This document shows, one piece after another, positions 9,538 to 19,074 of a stretch of DNA of 50,115 bases (position 1 is the first letter of the stretch; every line of letters starts with the position of its first letter). The stretch is from the NCBI GenBank assembly GCA_024275635.1, contig JAJRYT010000172.1, forward strand, positions 1-50,115, written 5' to 3'. The DNA is from Chloroflexota bacterium. Lineage in GTDB: Bacteria; Chloroflexota; Anaerolineae; Promineifilales; Promineifilaceae. A program made the translations under genes and the position numbers. The notes under the pieces were generated by a model. The model did not search any database, had not been told where the DNA came from, and saw only the letters and a list, made by a program, of their open reading frames with translations.

Positions 9538-10626
9538 ATGGTACGTCTGGTTTCACTCCGGATTTTAGAAAGTTATTTTCGTCATCGTTGGCTTTACTTC
9601 TTGCCGATGTTGTTGATGTTGGTAATTGCGGTGGCTTCTTTCTTTTTGATTAAGCCGAAATATCTTGCTGGCGGCGTTTTATTTGTGGAGAAGGAGAGTC
9701 TTCTCTCTACGCTTATTTCTGTTAGAGAAACATCTTTTTCATGGGACACGCCTGCCGATGAAACCAGTACAGAAATATCGGAGATGATGCAAACAAATGC
9801 TTTTGTGCGCGCTGTGATTAGGATGACGGATTTAGAAGAAAATATGGATGAGGGGGAAACGGCCGTTGCCATGACAATCAGCGATGTACGTAAAATAACC
9901 CGGACAGAATCTTTGGGGAATAACCAGGTATTTGTTGCCGCCGAGCACACAGATCCCCAGGTGGCCTATCAATTGGTGAATGCCATCATCGAAAACTATA
10001 TCCAGTGGAAGATCAATGCCGCCCGGGTAGAAAGCGTTACCGCGCAGGACTTTTTTGGTGATTTGATAACACAGTATGAGGTGGCGTATGAAGTGACTCA
10101 GCGCGAAATCGAAAATTACCTGATCGCCCATCCACAACCGGTCCGCGGCGACCGTCCGGAAATTGAAACGATTGAAATTGAACGTCTGCAATCGGCGCTG
10201 CAATTGGCGGAACAACGCTACGCCAAAGCGATTGAAAATGACGAAAATGCCCAATTGTCTTTGTCTCAGGCTGAGAGCGATGTCCGCCAGACTTATTTCT
10301 TCATTGACGCGCCCAAGATTCCGAATAAACCATCCACGTCGCTCAAGGATAGGGCCATACAGATTGCGATCTTCGGCGTCGCCGGCATGATCTTGAGCGG
10401 TGTGGGGGTTGTGGGAAGTGCGTTGTTAGATCGGAGTCTCCTTTTTCCTGTGGATGTGCAGCATGGATTAAACCTGCCGGTGTTGACGGCCGTCCCCAAT
10501 GCCGTCCAATCCACGCCCGGCAGACGCCAGAAAATAAAGGGGCGCGCCGGGAAAAAGAAGCAGCACAAAAAAACAAAGAGCCATATCCAGCCAGCCTTTA
10601 CGGCATCCCCGGAAACACAAAAATAG
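9538..10626 (+). CDS. Wzz-like polysaccharide chain-length/co-polymerase protein
   Basis: A 362-residue inner-membrane protein with a first helix near 20-38, a long extracytoplasmic region with helical stretches, the PxxP-type motif PKIPNKPSTSLKDR near 265, and a second helix right after it. This is the Wzz/polysaccharide co-polymerase plan. It would set glycan length together with the Wzy-like protein downstream. The C-terminus continues into a very basic tail (KGRAGKKKQHKKTK). A strong AGGAG site lies 8 bases before the ATG. The kinase-like partner is a separate gene at 12144. Confidence 0.85.
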   Translation: MVRLVSLRILESYFRHRWLYFLPMLLMLVIAVASFFLIKPKYLAGGVLFVEKESLLSTLISVRETSFSWDTPADETSTEISEMMQTNAFVRAVIRMTDLEENMDEGETAVAMTISDVRKITRTESLGNNQVFVAAEHTDPQVAYQLVNAIIENYIQWKINAARVESVTAQDFFGDLITQYEVAYEVTQREIENYLIAHPQPVRGDRPEIETIEIERLQSALQLAEQRYAKAIENDENAQLSLSQAESDVRQTYFFIDAPKIPNKPSTSLKDRAIQIAIFGVAGMILSGVGVVGSALLDRSLLFPVDVQHGLNLPVLTAVPNAVQSTPGRRQKIKGRAGKKKQHKKTKSHIQPAFTASPETQK

Positions 10627-10635
10627 ACATTGACT

Positions 10636-12129
10636 ATGAATGACACTGGCAAAACTATCGCCAAAAACGCAGGCGTTCTTTTCACTTCGCAATTGATTAC
10701 CTGGGGGCTGACTCTCCTCTTAACCATTTTTCTCCCCCGCATGCTAGGGGCAACGGCCGTTGGCCAACTCCATCTGGCTAACTCCATCTGGGCGATCATT
10801 GGCGTCGTCGCCACCCTGGGCATGGATACTTTGTTGATCAAGGAAATTGCCCGCCGTTCAGACAGGATCGGTGAACTATTCGGCGTTGCGCTCGTGTTAT
10901 TTGCCGCATTAAATCTTCTGGGCTTCGGCGCCGTTGCCCTTTATGCGAAATTGGCCGGCTACGCTGCCGAAACTGTTTATGTGATTTATATCATAGGAAT
11001 TGCCAGGTTTGTTATGCAGTTTGGCGATGCCAGCCGGGCGGCGCTGCAAGGTTTGGAACAAATGAAATACATATCGTTGGCCGATATTTTTGCGAAAATA
11101 TTTACAACGATAGTTGGTTTAGTGATGTTGTTCCTGGGGCAGGGCATCCTCGTTTTTGCCGTCGTTTTGGTTGGCGGCAGTTTCGTTAGCGCGGCCGCGC
11201 AAATTTTCTACCTGAACCGGTTGACGCCGCTGCGCCTCAGGTTCAATTGGCCGCTGGCCAAATGGATGCTGAAAGGCGGCGTCCCCTATTTTTTGGTATC
11301 TGTCTTCTTAAGCATTTACATCCAGATTGACATTGTAATTATTTCCCTGCTCGTAAGCGAGAAAGTCGTGGGTTGGTATGGAGCGGCGGATGGATTATTT
11401 ACCACGCTGATGTTCATTCCTTCTATATTCATGACTTCGGTATTTCCGGCGCTTTCCCGGATGCACGCCAATGATTCCGGCTCGTTGCCCCGATTGATGG
11501 GGAAAAGCTTTGATTTGTTGATGCTGGTGAGCGTTCCGATTGGGTTGGGGCTGTTGGCTGTGGCCGATCCTCTGGTTGTTCTACTGTTTGGCTCGGAATT
11601 TGCCAACAGCGGCCCGGTTCTGGCAGTCATGGGCATTGTTCTGATTTTGACATATCAAAACATGCTGGTTGGGCGTTTTTTGATTTCCATTGATCGCCAA
11701 AATACCTGGACGATTGTCATGGCGGTGGCCACCGTGGCTACCATTCCGCTTGATCTGGTTTTGATCCCCTGGTGTCAAAGCCGGTTTGGCAATGGCGCCA
11801 TTGGCGGCGCATTGGCGTTTGTGGTGACTGAGTTGGGGATGATGATTGCCGGATTGGTTTTAATGCCGGCCGGTTCGCTGGGGTGGGGGAATGTTTGGAC
11901 GGCCGTTCGCGCGTTCGTCGCTGGTTTGGGCATGGTGGCGGCTGTCTGGTTATGGCGGGATTCATTTATTGCCATTCCCATTGCCGTTGGCGCTGTCACC
12001 TACCTGGTTTTAATTTTAATGTTGCGGATTGTGCCCCAAGAAGATTGGCAGTTACTCCGGGGCATGGTTCAGCAGATGATGAAACGGTTTCGTTCTCAAG
12101 AGGCGGAACCGGTTGGATTGAATGGATAA
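10636..12129 (+). CDS. Wzx-type polysaccharide flippase (MOP/oligosaccharide transporter)
   Basis: About 497 residues with roughly 12-14 hydrophobic helices. The start, KNAGVLFTSQLITWGLT, and GATAVGQLHLANS are typical of the PST/MATE-like flippases that move lipid-linked repeat units across the membrane. ATG 10636 is chosen; a TTG two codons earlier is also possible and neither has a clear Shine-Dalgarno. It lies 9 bases after the Wzz-like gene, suggesting co-transcription. Confidence 0.9.
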   Translation: MNDTGKTIAKNAGVLFTSQLITWGLTLLLTIFLPRMLGATAVGQLHLANSIWAIIGVVATLGMDTLLIKEIARRSDRIGELFGVALVLFAALNLLGFGAVALYAKLAGYAAETVYVIYIIGIARFVMQFGDASRAALQGLEQMKYISLADIFAKIFTTIVGLVMLFLGQGILVFAVVLVGGSFVSAAAQIFYLNRLTPLRLRFNWPLAKWMLKGGVPYFLVSVFLSIYIQIDIVIISLLVSEKVVGWYGAADGLFTTLMFIPSIFMTSVFPALSRMHANDSGSLPRLMGKSFDLLMLVSVPIGLGLLAVADPLVVLLFGSEFANSGPVLAVMGIVLILTYQNMLVGRFLISIDRQNTWTIVMAVATVATIPLDLVLIPWCQSRFGNGAIGGALAFVVTELGMMIAGLVLMPAGSLGWGNVWTAVRAFVAGLGMVAAVWLWRDSFIAIPIAVGAVTYLVLILMLRIVPQEDWQLLRGMVQQMMKRFRSQEAEPVGLNG

Positions 12130-12143
12130 AAGGCAGCTTAAAT

Positions 12144-12854
12144 ATGTGGCGTCGTTCCCAAAAACAAGAAATTGAAAAACGGCCGTCGTTGATCTTGTCG
12201 GCGCAAGACGGTACGCCAATCGTGACATTTCCGGCCGAGGTGGTTGATCCCCTACGGCAAATGAGTGCGCGTGTGAGCCGGAACCAGGCGTTTCCCAAGC
12301 GGTTGGCTTTGATGGCCTCTTTGCGTGAGGAAGGCGTGACTTATCTTTCACAGGCGTTAGCCACCACTCTGGCTAACGACATGGAAGTGTCCGTCTGCCT
12401 GGTTGAGCTTAACTGGTGGTGGCCTTCTGATATATTGGCAACTGATGAGAGGGGCGGGTTAACGGCCGTTCTAACCGGCGAAAGCGCCTTGGATGAAGCC
12501 CTCATTCCCACAGGCTTGCCCAACTTAGCCCTGTTACCAGCCGGTCAAATGGACATAGAGAAACGCGCCATGTTTGCTCGCAGCTCTATTCTCCAAAAGA
12601 CATTAGAACAATTAGACGAAAAATTCGATCACATCATATTAGACATACCGGCGATTTTAGCGACCCATGATGCGATTCCATTAGCTTCCCTGGGAACGGC
12701 CGCTTCCTTAATCGTTCGCCAGGGCATAACATCCGTTGAAGATGCCCGCCTGGCCCTGGATGATGTTGATCATCTCTTTATTTTAGGCGTCGTGATGAAC
12801 CAGGTGGAACTGAAAACGCCGAACGCATTGTTGAAATATATCCCCCAACATTAG
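12144..12854 (+). CDS. BY-kinase/ParA-like protein with a degenerate P-loop
   Basis: 236 residues, collinear with the cytoplasmic CpsD/Wzc-C kinase domain: a strand-loop at SLREEGVTYLSQALA where active kinases have the GxGKS/T Walker A loop, VELNWWWPS where Walker A' normally has an Asp, and HIILDIPA as the Walker B position. The P-loop lysine is replaced by Val, and no C-terminal tyrosine cluster is present. It is probably a non-catalytic partner of the Wzz-like protein. The start follows an AAAGG site 12 bases upstream; a longer frame from 11883 overlaps the flippase and is rejected. Confidence 0.7.
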   Translation: MWRRSQKQEIEKRPSLILSAQDGTPIVTFPAEVVDPLRQMSARVSRNQAFPKRLALMASLREEGVTYLSQALATTLANDMEVSVCLVELNWWWPSDILATDERGGLTAVLTGESALDEALIPTGLPNLALLPAGQMDIEKRAMFARSSILQKTLEQLDEKFDHIILDIPAILATHDAIPLASLGTAASLIVRQGITSVEDARLALDDVDHLFILGVVMNQVELKTPNALLKYIPQH

Positions 12855-12890
12855 AGCGAGAGAAAGGCATTTCGAGGAAAGAACATCATA

Positions 12891-13034
12891 ATGAAAGTGT
12901 TGTTAGGATACTTAATTATTAGCTTTTTTGGGGGGATGTTATTGTGGCGGCAAAAGCCGGCATGGCGCAAGAGCATCCTGATTGTGTTGAGTCTGTTCAT
13001 TTGTTTCGCTTATTATTTCTTGAATCAGATTTAG
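12891..13034 (+). CDS. Small two-helix membrane protein (47 aa)
   Basis: A short reading frame of 47 codons, starting MKVLLGYLII, with two hydrophobic stretches (about 2-18 and 29-44) separated by a basic turn (WRQKPAWRKS). A GAGGAAAG site lies about 10 bases upstream. It fills most of the gap between the kinase-like gene and the Wzy-like gene, in the same orientation. No family is recognised. Its position suggests a role with the polymerase or co-polymerase complex, which is inference only. Confidence 0.6.
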   Translation: MKVLLGYLIISFFGGMLLWRQKPAWRKSILIVLSLFICFAYYFLNQI

Positions 13035-13067
13035 CCCCGCTCTAATAAAAATTACTTGAATGTATCT

Positions 13068-14633
13068 ATGATGACCTTTGCCCCTGACGACCTTACTCTT
13101 AGAAACGCCCGAACGCAGGCTGCCCGCGCGTCGGTGACATGGACTGTCTGGTTTGTGGGCTTACTGGGCGTTACTGGGCTGGTTGGATTGTGGATGCTGC
13201 GCGCCGATTCGACGCCGGCCGCTATTGGCTGGCTGCTCTATTTGATTGGCGTTGTTATCATCATGGTTCAACCGCGTTACGGCGTCTATTTGATCATCTT
13301 CTTTGCCCTGGCTGGGGACGCTTTGTTAATGTATTGGTACCCGTTCACCAAAAACTTTTCCAGCGGCGAATCACTCCTTTACCTGAATAATGCCGTTTAC
13401 ATGAGTCCGATGGAGTCCTACCTGGGGCTGACTTTTATTTCCTGGCTGGGGCGAGCGGCCGCACAGCGCAAATGGAAATTTCATATTGGGCCGTTGTTTT
13501 GGACGGCGATTTTATTCATTAGCTTTATTGTGTTGGGATTGATCTATGGGATTGGCACGGGGGGGAATATTGAGATTGCTTTGTGGGAAGCGCGCCCCAT
13601 TTTTTACCTGCCCCTGATGCTCGTTTTAACCAGCAACCTGCTTACCAGGCGCGAACATGTGAATCATTTGATGTGGGCGGCGCTTCTGGCGCTTTTTATT
13701 GAGGGGGTTATCGGTGTTTATGCCTATTTTGTGGGCTTGAAGGGCGACTTGAGTTTTGTGGAGGCGATTACAGAACATTCGGCAGCGATTCACATGAACA
13801 CGTTATTTGTTTATGTGGTGGGTGTATGGATTTATAAGGGGAGATGGCGGCAGCGTTTTTTGTTATTATTTATGATTCCGCCGGTATTGATCACTTATCT
13901 GGCGACGCAGCGTCGGGCGGCATTTATGGCCTTGATTATTGCCCTGATACTGATTGTTATTTTACTGCACCGTGAGAACCGAACGGCGTTTTGGTTGATT
14001 GTGCCGCCTCTGGCGCTGGCGGGATTGTTGTATATCGCCGCATTTTGGAATGGCAGCGGTACGGTGGCAATGCCGGTTAAGGCGATTAAGTCGGTGGTGG
14101 CTGAGGATCAAGCGAATGCCAAGGATCAGGCGTCGAATTTGTATCGTTTGATTGAAAATGTGAATTCGAGTTTCACAATTCATCAAAAACCGCTGACGGG
14201 TGTGGGGTTTGGGCAGAAGTTTTATTTCTTGGTGCCGCTGCCGGATATCAGCTTTTTTAAGTGGTGGGAATATATTACGCATAATTCGATTATCTGGATA
14301 TGGATGAAGACGGGGGTTGGCGGTTTCTTTTCGATGATTTATTTGGTGGGAACGGCCGTTATGGTTGGCGTCCGTGTCCTGTGGCGAATGCCGCGTAATG
14401 AATTGAGCGCTATTGCCATGACCTCAGTCTTGTACATCATTATGCACTTCATATATGCCTATGTGGATATGTCCTGGGATAACCAGAGTATGCTGTATGT
14501 GGGCATGTCTATGGGGCTGCTGAACAGCTTGGAGAAGATTGTGGCCCGTCCCGTGCCAGTTACGCCCAGACGTTGGCCCTGGCAGCCAGAACCGTTACCG
14601 GCTCCTGGTCTCCGGCCACTGCCGGGTGAATAA
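13068..14633 (+). CDS. Wzy-like polymerase / O-antigen ligase family membrane protein
   Basis: About 521 residues with some 10-12 transmembrane helices and a large extracytoplasmic loop before the last helices containing NLYRLIEN and the PLTGVGFGQKF motif (GxGxG-like), followed by THNSIIWIWMKTG. This His-Asn-containing segment is typical of the Wzy/WaaL-type ligase superfamily. It probably polymerises the repeat units made by this locus. ATG 13068 is used; TTG 13056 is a possible upstream start and neither has a strong ribosome site. The C-terminus is proline-rich. Confidence 0.82.
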   Translation: MMTFAPDDLTLRNARTQAARASVTWTVWFVGLLGVTGLVGLWMLRADSTPAAIGWLLYLIGVVIIMVQPRYGVYLIIFFALAGDALLMYWYPFTKNFSSGESLLYLNNAVYMSPMESYLGLTFISWLGRAAAQRKWKFHIGPLFWTAILFISFIVLGLIYGIGTGGNIEIALWEARPIFYLPLMLVLTSNLLTRREHVNHLMWAALLALFIEGVIGVYAYFVGLKGDLSFVEAITEHSAAIHMNTLFVYVVGVWIYKGRWRQRFLLLFMIPPVLITYLATQRRAAFMALIIALILIVILLHRENRTAFWLIVPPLALAGLLYIAAFWNGSGTVAMPVKAIKSVVAEDQANAKDQASNLYRLIENVNSSFTIHQKPLTGVGFGQKFYFLVPLPDISFFKWWEYITHNSIIWIWMKTGVGGFFSMIYLVGTAVMVGVRVLWRMPRNELSAIAMTSVLYIIMHFIYAYVDMSWDNQSMLYVGMSMGLLNSLEKIVARPVPVTPRRWPWQPEPLPAPGLRPLPGE

Positions 14634-14647
14634 ATTTTTAACAGCCT

Positions 14648-15196
14648 ATGCAGAAATTCAGGCGGATTATTCGAGAGGAATTGGACGGGCTGCATCTGCG
14701 GCTGCTATTGGTGTATTGGATGACGGCCCCCTTGCCTCGCTTTGTGGGCGGCCGTTTCCGGGTCTGGCTGCTGCGTTTAGCCGGTTTTGCTATCGGTCGC
14801 GGCACAATCATGACGGACACGCCCCGATTCGCCGGGAGCGGCAATTTATATGCGCGTTTAACAATTGGGCAGGACTGTTATTTGAACGCCGGCAGCTTTT
14901 TTGATTTGAGCGCGCCCATTACCATTGGCGATCATGTTTCCATCGGGCATGATGTTTTATTATTAACCAGTGCGCATGAGATGGGAACGGCCGTACACCG
15001 CGCCGCCGATCTCACCTACAACCCCATAGAAATTGGAGACGGCGCCTGGCTGGGCGCTCGCTGCACCATCCTACCCGGCGTAAAAATCGGCGAAGGCGCC
15101 GTCATTGCCGCCGTCGCCGTCGTCAACAAAGACGTCCCTGCACACACCATCGCCGGCGGCGTACCGGCCAAAATTATCCGCCAACTCACCGATTGA
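14648..15196 (+). CDS. Hexapeptide-repeat acyltransferase
   Basis: A 182-residue left-handed beta-helix acyltransferase of the WcaF/maltose O-acetyltransferase type. The hexapeptide repeats run from about 70 to 170 (LTIGQDCYLN, ITIGDHVSIG, IEIGDGAWLG, VKIGEGAVI), with SAHE carrying the likely catalytic His near 108. The ending AGGVPAKII is characteristic. It probably O-acetylates a sugar of the polysaccharide using an acyl-CoA donor. It begins 14 bases after the Wzy-like gene. Confidence 0.87.
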   Translation: MQKFRRIIREELDGLHLRLLLVYWMTAPLPRFVGGRFRVWLLRLAGFAIGRGTIMTDTPRFAGSGNLYARLTIGQDCYLNAGSFFDLSAPITIGDHVSIGHDVLLLTSAHEMGTAVHRAADLTYNPIEIGDGAWLGARCTILPGVKIGEGAVIAAVAVVNKDVPAHTIAGGVPAKIIRQLTD

Positions 15197-15243
15197 GGCA
15201 GCGGCCGTTAACCTGTTATCATAGACGTTTACTCGCGTCTTGA

Positions 15244-15366
15244 TTTAACGCGACCTGGTTGATTGAAAGCACGGTTTCCATTCCGCTCTCGCCAAAGCTG
15301 ACGGATGCGGATGTGGCTGATGTGGTCAGGGCGATCAGGTTCGTTTTGACCGGCGAACCAAATTAA
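15244..15366 (+). pseudogene. 3' remnant of a DegT/DnrJ/EryC1-type aminotransferase
   Basis: The stretch between the acyltransferase and the next glycosyltransferase stays open for 40 codons and reads ...STVSIPLSPKLTDADVADV, ending at TAA 15364-15366. The block SIPLSPKLTDADV followed by an amphipathic helix is the usual C-terminus of DegT-family sugar aminotransferases. There is no start codon context and the rest of the gene (about 330 residues) is missing. It looks like the scar of a deleted aminotransferase gene. Identification rests on a short motif. Confidence 0.5.
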
Positions 15367-15377
15367 AGGAGGCTCCG

Positions 15378-16325
15378 GTGAATTTCTCAGTTTGTATTCC
15401 GGCTTATCGTCCGGAGACGTTGGCGACGCCAATTGCCTCTATTCAGGCGCAAAATATGCCCAATTGGGAGTTGATTATTGTGGGGCAGGGGGATGAGCAA
15501 AATGAGCGGGCCAGAGCGGTGCGGTTGGTGGCGGAAGCGGCGGCGGCTGAAGACGGCCGTATCCATTACATTCATCTCCCCCACCTCGGCCACAGCCGCG
15601 CCCTCAACGCCGGTATCCGCGCCGCCCAGAGCGACTTAATCGCTTTCCTGGACGATGATTGTTACGCGCAGTCTGATTGGTTAAAAACATACATCAAATA
15701 TTTTGCTTTGTGGCCGGACGTTGGGCTGATTGGCGGTGCGACTTATGCGCCGCCCAAGAGTCGGCGCGGGCCAGGCGTTTGCCCGGCAATGGTTCCGGTT
15801 GAAGGCATTTACGATCCGGCGGCGGCGTCAGATGCGCTGCCCGCCGGTGTGGATTGGATCAGCTGTAACGTCGCTCTCCGCCGCCGCGCGGCGGAACGAG
15901 TGGGGCCGTTTGACGAGTATTTGGGGCCGGGGACGGATTTCCCGGCAGGTGGGGAAACTGATTTCAAATTGCGTATGGAGGCGGCCGGTATCAAGATAGG
16001 CACGACGCCGCTGGCTCGAGTCGAGCATACGCACGGATATCGTTACGGGCTAAAGGCAATTTGGGCGCATTCCTGGAATTATGCTTATGGGAATGGGGCG
16101 TTGGCCGGTAAACAAACGCTTGCCGGCGATCCGCGCGGGGAGCAGTGGGTGGAAGCGACCCGGCACGAACGCTGCCAGCGTTCGCGCCGGCCATTTCGCC
16201 CCCATCGTTTACCATTTGACTTGCTGCGTCTGCGAACATTTCAGGCCGGGTATAATCGCTGTCTGGCATCATACCGCGTCGTAGACGGCTTGTTGCAGCC
16301 GCAGGCAGAAACACAAACGGCTTGA
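15378..16325 (+). CDS. Family 2 glycosyltransferase
   Basis: 315 residues starting at GTG with a strong AAAGGAGG site 6 bases upstream. N-terminal SVCIPAYRPETL, VGQGDEQN and the metal site FLDDDC near 92 mark a GT-A fold GT2. A second acidic site, GGETDFKLRMEAAG near 195, matches the ED-x-E/D acceptor-side motif of the family. It probably extends the lipid-linked oligosaccharide. The basic C-terminal part has no clear membrane helix. Confidence 0.88.
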   Translation: MNFSVCIPAYRPETLATPIASIQAQNMPNWELIIVGQGDEQNERARAVRLVAEAAAAEDGRIHYIHLPHLGHSRALNAGIRAAQSDLIAFLDDDCYAQSDWLKTYIKYFALWPDVGLIGGATYAPPKSRRGPGVCPAMVPVEGIYDPAAASDALPAGVDWISCNVALRRRAAERVGPFDEYLGPGTDFPAGGETDFKLRMEAAGIKIGTTPLARVEHTHGYRYGLKAIWAHSWNYAYGNGALAGKQTLAGDPRGEQWVEATRHERCQRSRRPFRPHRLPFDLLRLRTFQAGYNRCLASYRVVDGLLQPQAETQTA

Positions 16326-16330
16326 ATCCC

Positions 16331-16819
16331 ATGCTGAAACTATCCGTTGTCTTGCCCACTTATAATCGTCTCCAGCAATTACGGCGTGTGTTAGCCGGTT
16401 TGGAAAATCAAACCTGTCCACTGGCTGATTTTGAAGTGGTGGTTGTTTCCGATGGTTCCAGTGACGGCACAAATGAATTCTTGCAAGAGATGAAAACGCC
16501 GCTGCAATTGACGGCCGTCATACAAGCCAATCAGGGCGTGGCGGCGGCGCGCAACCAGGGCGTTGCCCAGGCTCAGGGCGACTTGGTTTTGTTCATTGAT
16601 GATGATGTCGTACCTACGCCGCAGTTGGTAGCCGAGCATTTGTGTTTTCATGCGGCGCATGAAGAAGAGGTGATTGTTCTGGGGCCGATGCTGACCCCGC
16701 TGGATACGCGCTTGTCTCCCTGGGCGCAGTGGGAACAGGATATGCTGGTGAAACAGTATGAAGCGATGCTGAGCGGCAGTTGGGAACCGACGGCGCGCCA
16801 ATTTTATACGGGCAATTAA
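16331..16819 (+). pseudogene. Family 2 glycosyltransferase, N-terminal half (in-frame stop)
   Basis: 162 residues of a GT2 enzyme: VVLPTYNRLQQL at the N-terminus, VVSDGSSDGT near 40, and metal site FIDDDV near 98. The frame is closed at 16817-16819 by TAA directly after TGN, exactly where the family has a TGNxSLxR motif. The downstream sequence continues in the same frame with the rest of the domain, so one base change (for example from TTA or TCA) would restore a full-length enzyme. It is either a recent nonsense mutation or a sequence error. Start ATG 16331 lies 5 bases after the previous stop. Confidence 0.75.
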
Positions 16820-17329
16820 TCGCTGGCGCGGCGGCTGGTTGTGGACTGCGGCGGGTTTGACCCTGCATTTCGGCGCGCCGAGGATGTGGAGATGGCTTAC
16901 CGGCTGGAACAGCTTGGCGTTCGTTTTGTATTTAATGACCGGGCGATTGGCTACCATTATGTGGCCCGCTCGTTTGATTCCTGGATGGCTACGCCGTATG
17001 CTTACGGCCGTAACGATGTCATCTTCACATACCAAAAAGGACAGGATTGGCTGCTGCCAACCGTTTTGCAGGAGTATGAGGAGCGGCAGGCGCTGGTAAG
17101 AATCTTAACACGCCTGTGCCTGGATCGACCGCGGCTGAGCCGGATAAGCATTACCGCGATCAACTGGATCGCCCGATGGGCCGCTTCACTGCACCTGTCG
17201 AATCTGCCCCGCATTGCCTACAGCGGCATTTTTAATCTCCGCTATTATCAGGGGGTGGCTGATGAGTTGAACGGCCGTCCCCACTTTTACCAGGCAGTCA
17301 AACAAGCTAATTCTGACGAGACAGCTTAA
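16820..17329 (+). pseudogene. Family 2 glycosyltransferase, C-terminal half after in-frame stop
   Basis: This is the continuation, in the same frame, of the preceding fragment: SLARRLVVDCGG, then FRRAEDVEMAYRLEQLG, the acceptor-binding ED motif of GT2 enzymes, then about 120 residues of C-terminal helices. No good start codon or ribosome site precedes it (a GTG at 16841 is the first candidate), so independent translation is doubtful. The absence of further damage argues that the interruption is very recent or artefactual. The intact product would have about 332 residues. Confidence 0.7.
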
Positions 17330-17331
17330 CC

Positions 17332-17877
17332 ATGTTCGAGCTATTCAAACAAGACATTCAACGTTGGATCATACCGGAACAAGTCGCCGATCCGTCGTTA
17401 GTCACCTTCATAACAACCCTGAAGTTACTCTGGCGGCATATGCCCCTGCGGGCTATGCTTTGGTATCGTATTGGCTCCTGGTTTCAGCGCCGAAAAGTCC
17501 CCCTCATACCAGGCTTTGTACAACGACTGCTTTACCGCCGCTATGGTTTAGAAATCAGCCCTGGCCTGGATATTGGCGGCGGGCTTTATATTGCCCATCC
17601 CATTGGCACGGTCATTATGGTCAAGAAAATCGGGGAAAACTGCTCCATCATAGCGGCTGTTACCATTGGCATGAGGAACGAGCGCGCTTTCCCTGTCATT
17701 GGCGATAACGTATTCATTGGCGCCGGCGCGCGCGTGTTAGGCGATATTACAATTGGCGATGGAGCCGTCATCGGCGCCAACGCCGTTGTTGTCAAAGATG
17801 TACCCGAAAATGCAACGGTGGTGGGTATCCCGGCGCGGGTTATGCATATTAATGGAGAAAAAAAGAACACAGCATGA
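17332..17877 (+). CDS. Serine acetyltransferase-like hexapeptide acetyltransferase
   Basis: 181 residues. A helical N-terminus (LFKQDIQRW) is followed by hexapeptide repeats ([56 protein letters not shown]) as in CysE/WcaB-type enzymes. The IAHPIG segment carries the conserved catalytic His. In this locus it more likely acetylates a glycan than free serine, which is inference. It begins 2 bases after the interrupted GT2 and its stop overlaps the next gene as ATGA. Confidence 0.85.
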   Translation: MFELFKQDIQRWIIPEQVADPSLVTFITTLKLLWRHMPLRAMLWYRIGSWFQRRKVPLIPGFVQRLLYRRYGLEISPGLDIGGGLYIAHPIGTVIMVKKIGENCSIIAAVTIGMRNERAFPVIGDNVFIGAGARVLGDITIGDGAVIGANAVVVKDVPENATVVGIPARVMHINGEKKNTA

Positions 17878-19064
17878 AACCCGCGAATAAGCTGCATCAA
17901 GCGGCCGTTTTGGCCGGGGTACAAGATGCCGACAAAACGATCCGGGCCACCTTTGTGATGGAACAGCATATTGGTCATTTTTCATTCTATGAAAACCTGC
18001 GCCGATTTGTGGATCCGTCGCCGGTCATAGAGGCCAATTGGGTGAACGTAACCTACAAACAGCCTTCAATTTTAGGCAGCTACCTGCCCTTTTTACCGGA
18101 GAATACGCGCGGCTCCTTAAACGGCCGGGCGCAAGTGCGCCGGGGGCTGCATCACTATCCGGCTGATGTTGTCTTGTATAACACACAAGTCCCGGCGGCA
18201 TTAGGCGGCCGCCTGGTACGCCAGCGCCCCTACGTGCTTTGTACCGATATTACGCCGATTCAATATGATCGCATGAGCCAATATTACGGTCAGGCTCCCG
18301 AACGCAGCGGTCTTTTTAGCCGCTACAAACACCATGTCAACCGGAACCTGTTTCAAAATGCAGCCCGCATTCTGCCCTGGTCTACCTGGGCGCGCGACTC
18401 GCTTATTCATGATTACGGGGTATTGCCTGAGCGCATTGCCGTGGCCCCGCCGGGCGTGGATATAGATTCCTGGCAGCCCAAGCCGCGTTCCCAAACTGAC
18501 CGGCTGCGCATTCTTTTTATCGGCGGCGATTTTTACCGCAAGGGGGGCGAAGATTTGTTAACGGCCGTTCAACTGCTGCCGCCGGACAGGGTAGAACTCA
18601 TCCTCGTCACCCACTCGGCCGTGCCCCAGGCTCAAAATATGACCGTTTATAACCACATGCAGGCCAATTCGCCGGCGTTAATTGCGTTATGCCAATCGTG
18701 TGATTTATTTGTGCTGCCCACCCGGGCCGAAGCTTTTGGCATTGCCGCTGTAGAAGCTGGCGCGCTGGGATTACCGGCCATTGTAACGGCCGTTGGCGGA
18801 CTCACCGACATTGTTATAGACGGCCAAACCGGATTTCACATCGCCCCAGGCGACATACCGGCGCTCGCGGCACACATACGCCGGTTGATTCATGACCCGG
18901 CATTACGGCGGCAGTTGGGGCAAAACGGCCGTCGCCGCGTAGAGAAACAGTTCAACGCGCGCGAAAATGCCGACCGCATCATCCATATACTGCAACAAGT
19001 CATCGCAGAAAGCGCCCGCAAAAAAACTTACCAGCCCAAGTCGGCGCATAAACCTGTAAATTGA
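17874..19064 (+). CDS. Family 4 glycosyltransferase
   Basis: 396 residues with a GT-B fold. The N-terminal domain includes [13 protein letters not shown] and a TDITPIQYD segment; the C-terminal domain has the donor-binding strand [15 protein letters not shown] near 205 and the [18 protein letters not shown] block (E-x7-E motif). The polymer or donor is unknown. It shares the QHxGH / TPxxYD plan with the gene at 22213, which marks a lineage-specific subfamily. The start overlaps the upstream stop (ATGA). Confidence 0.9.
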   Translation: MKPANKLHQAAVLAGVQDADKTIRATFVMEQHIGHFSFYENLRRFVDPSPVIEANWVNVTYKQPSILGSYLPFLPENTRGSLNGRAQVRRGLHHYPADVVLYNTQVPAALGGRLVRQRPYVLCTDITPIQYDRMSQYYGQAPERSGLFSRYKHHVNRNLFQNAARILPWSTWARDSLIHDYGVLPERIAVAPPGVDIDSWQPKPRSQTDRLRILFIGGDFYRKGGEDLLTAVQLLPPDRVELILVTHSAVPQAQNMTVYNHMQANSPALIALCQSCDLFVLPTRAEAFGIAAVEAGALGLPAIVTAVGGLTDIVIDGQTGFHIAPGDIPALAAHIRRLIHDPALRRQLGQNGRRRVEKQFNARENADRIIHILQQVIAESARKKTYQPKSAHKPVN

Positions 19065-19074
19065 ACCCTATTCA

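Noticed and set aside
11883..12143. N-terminal extension of the kinase-like protein from 11883
   Set aside because: It overlaps the flippase gene in another frame. The domain starts after 12144, which has its own ribosome site.
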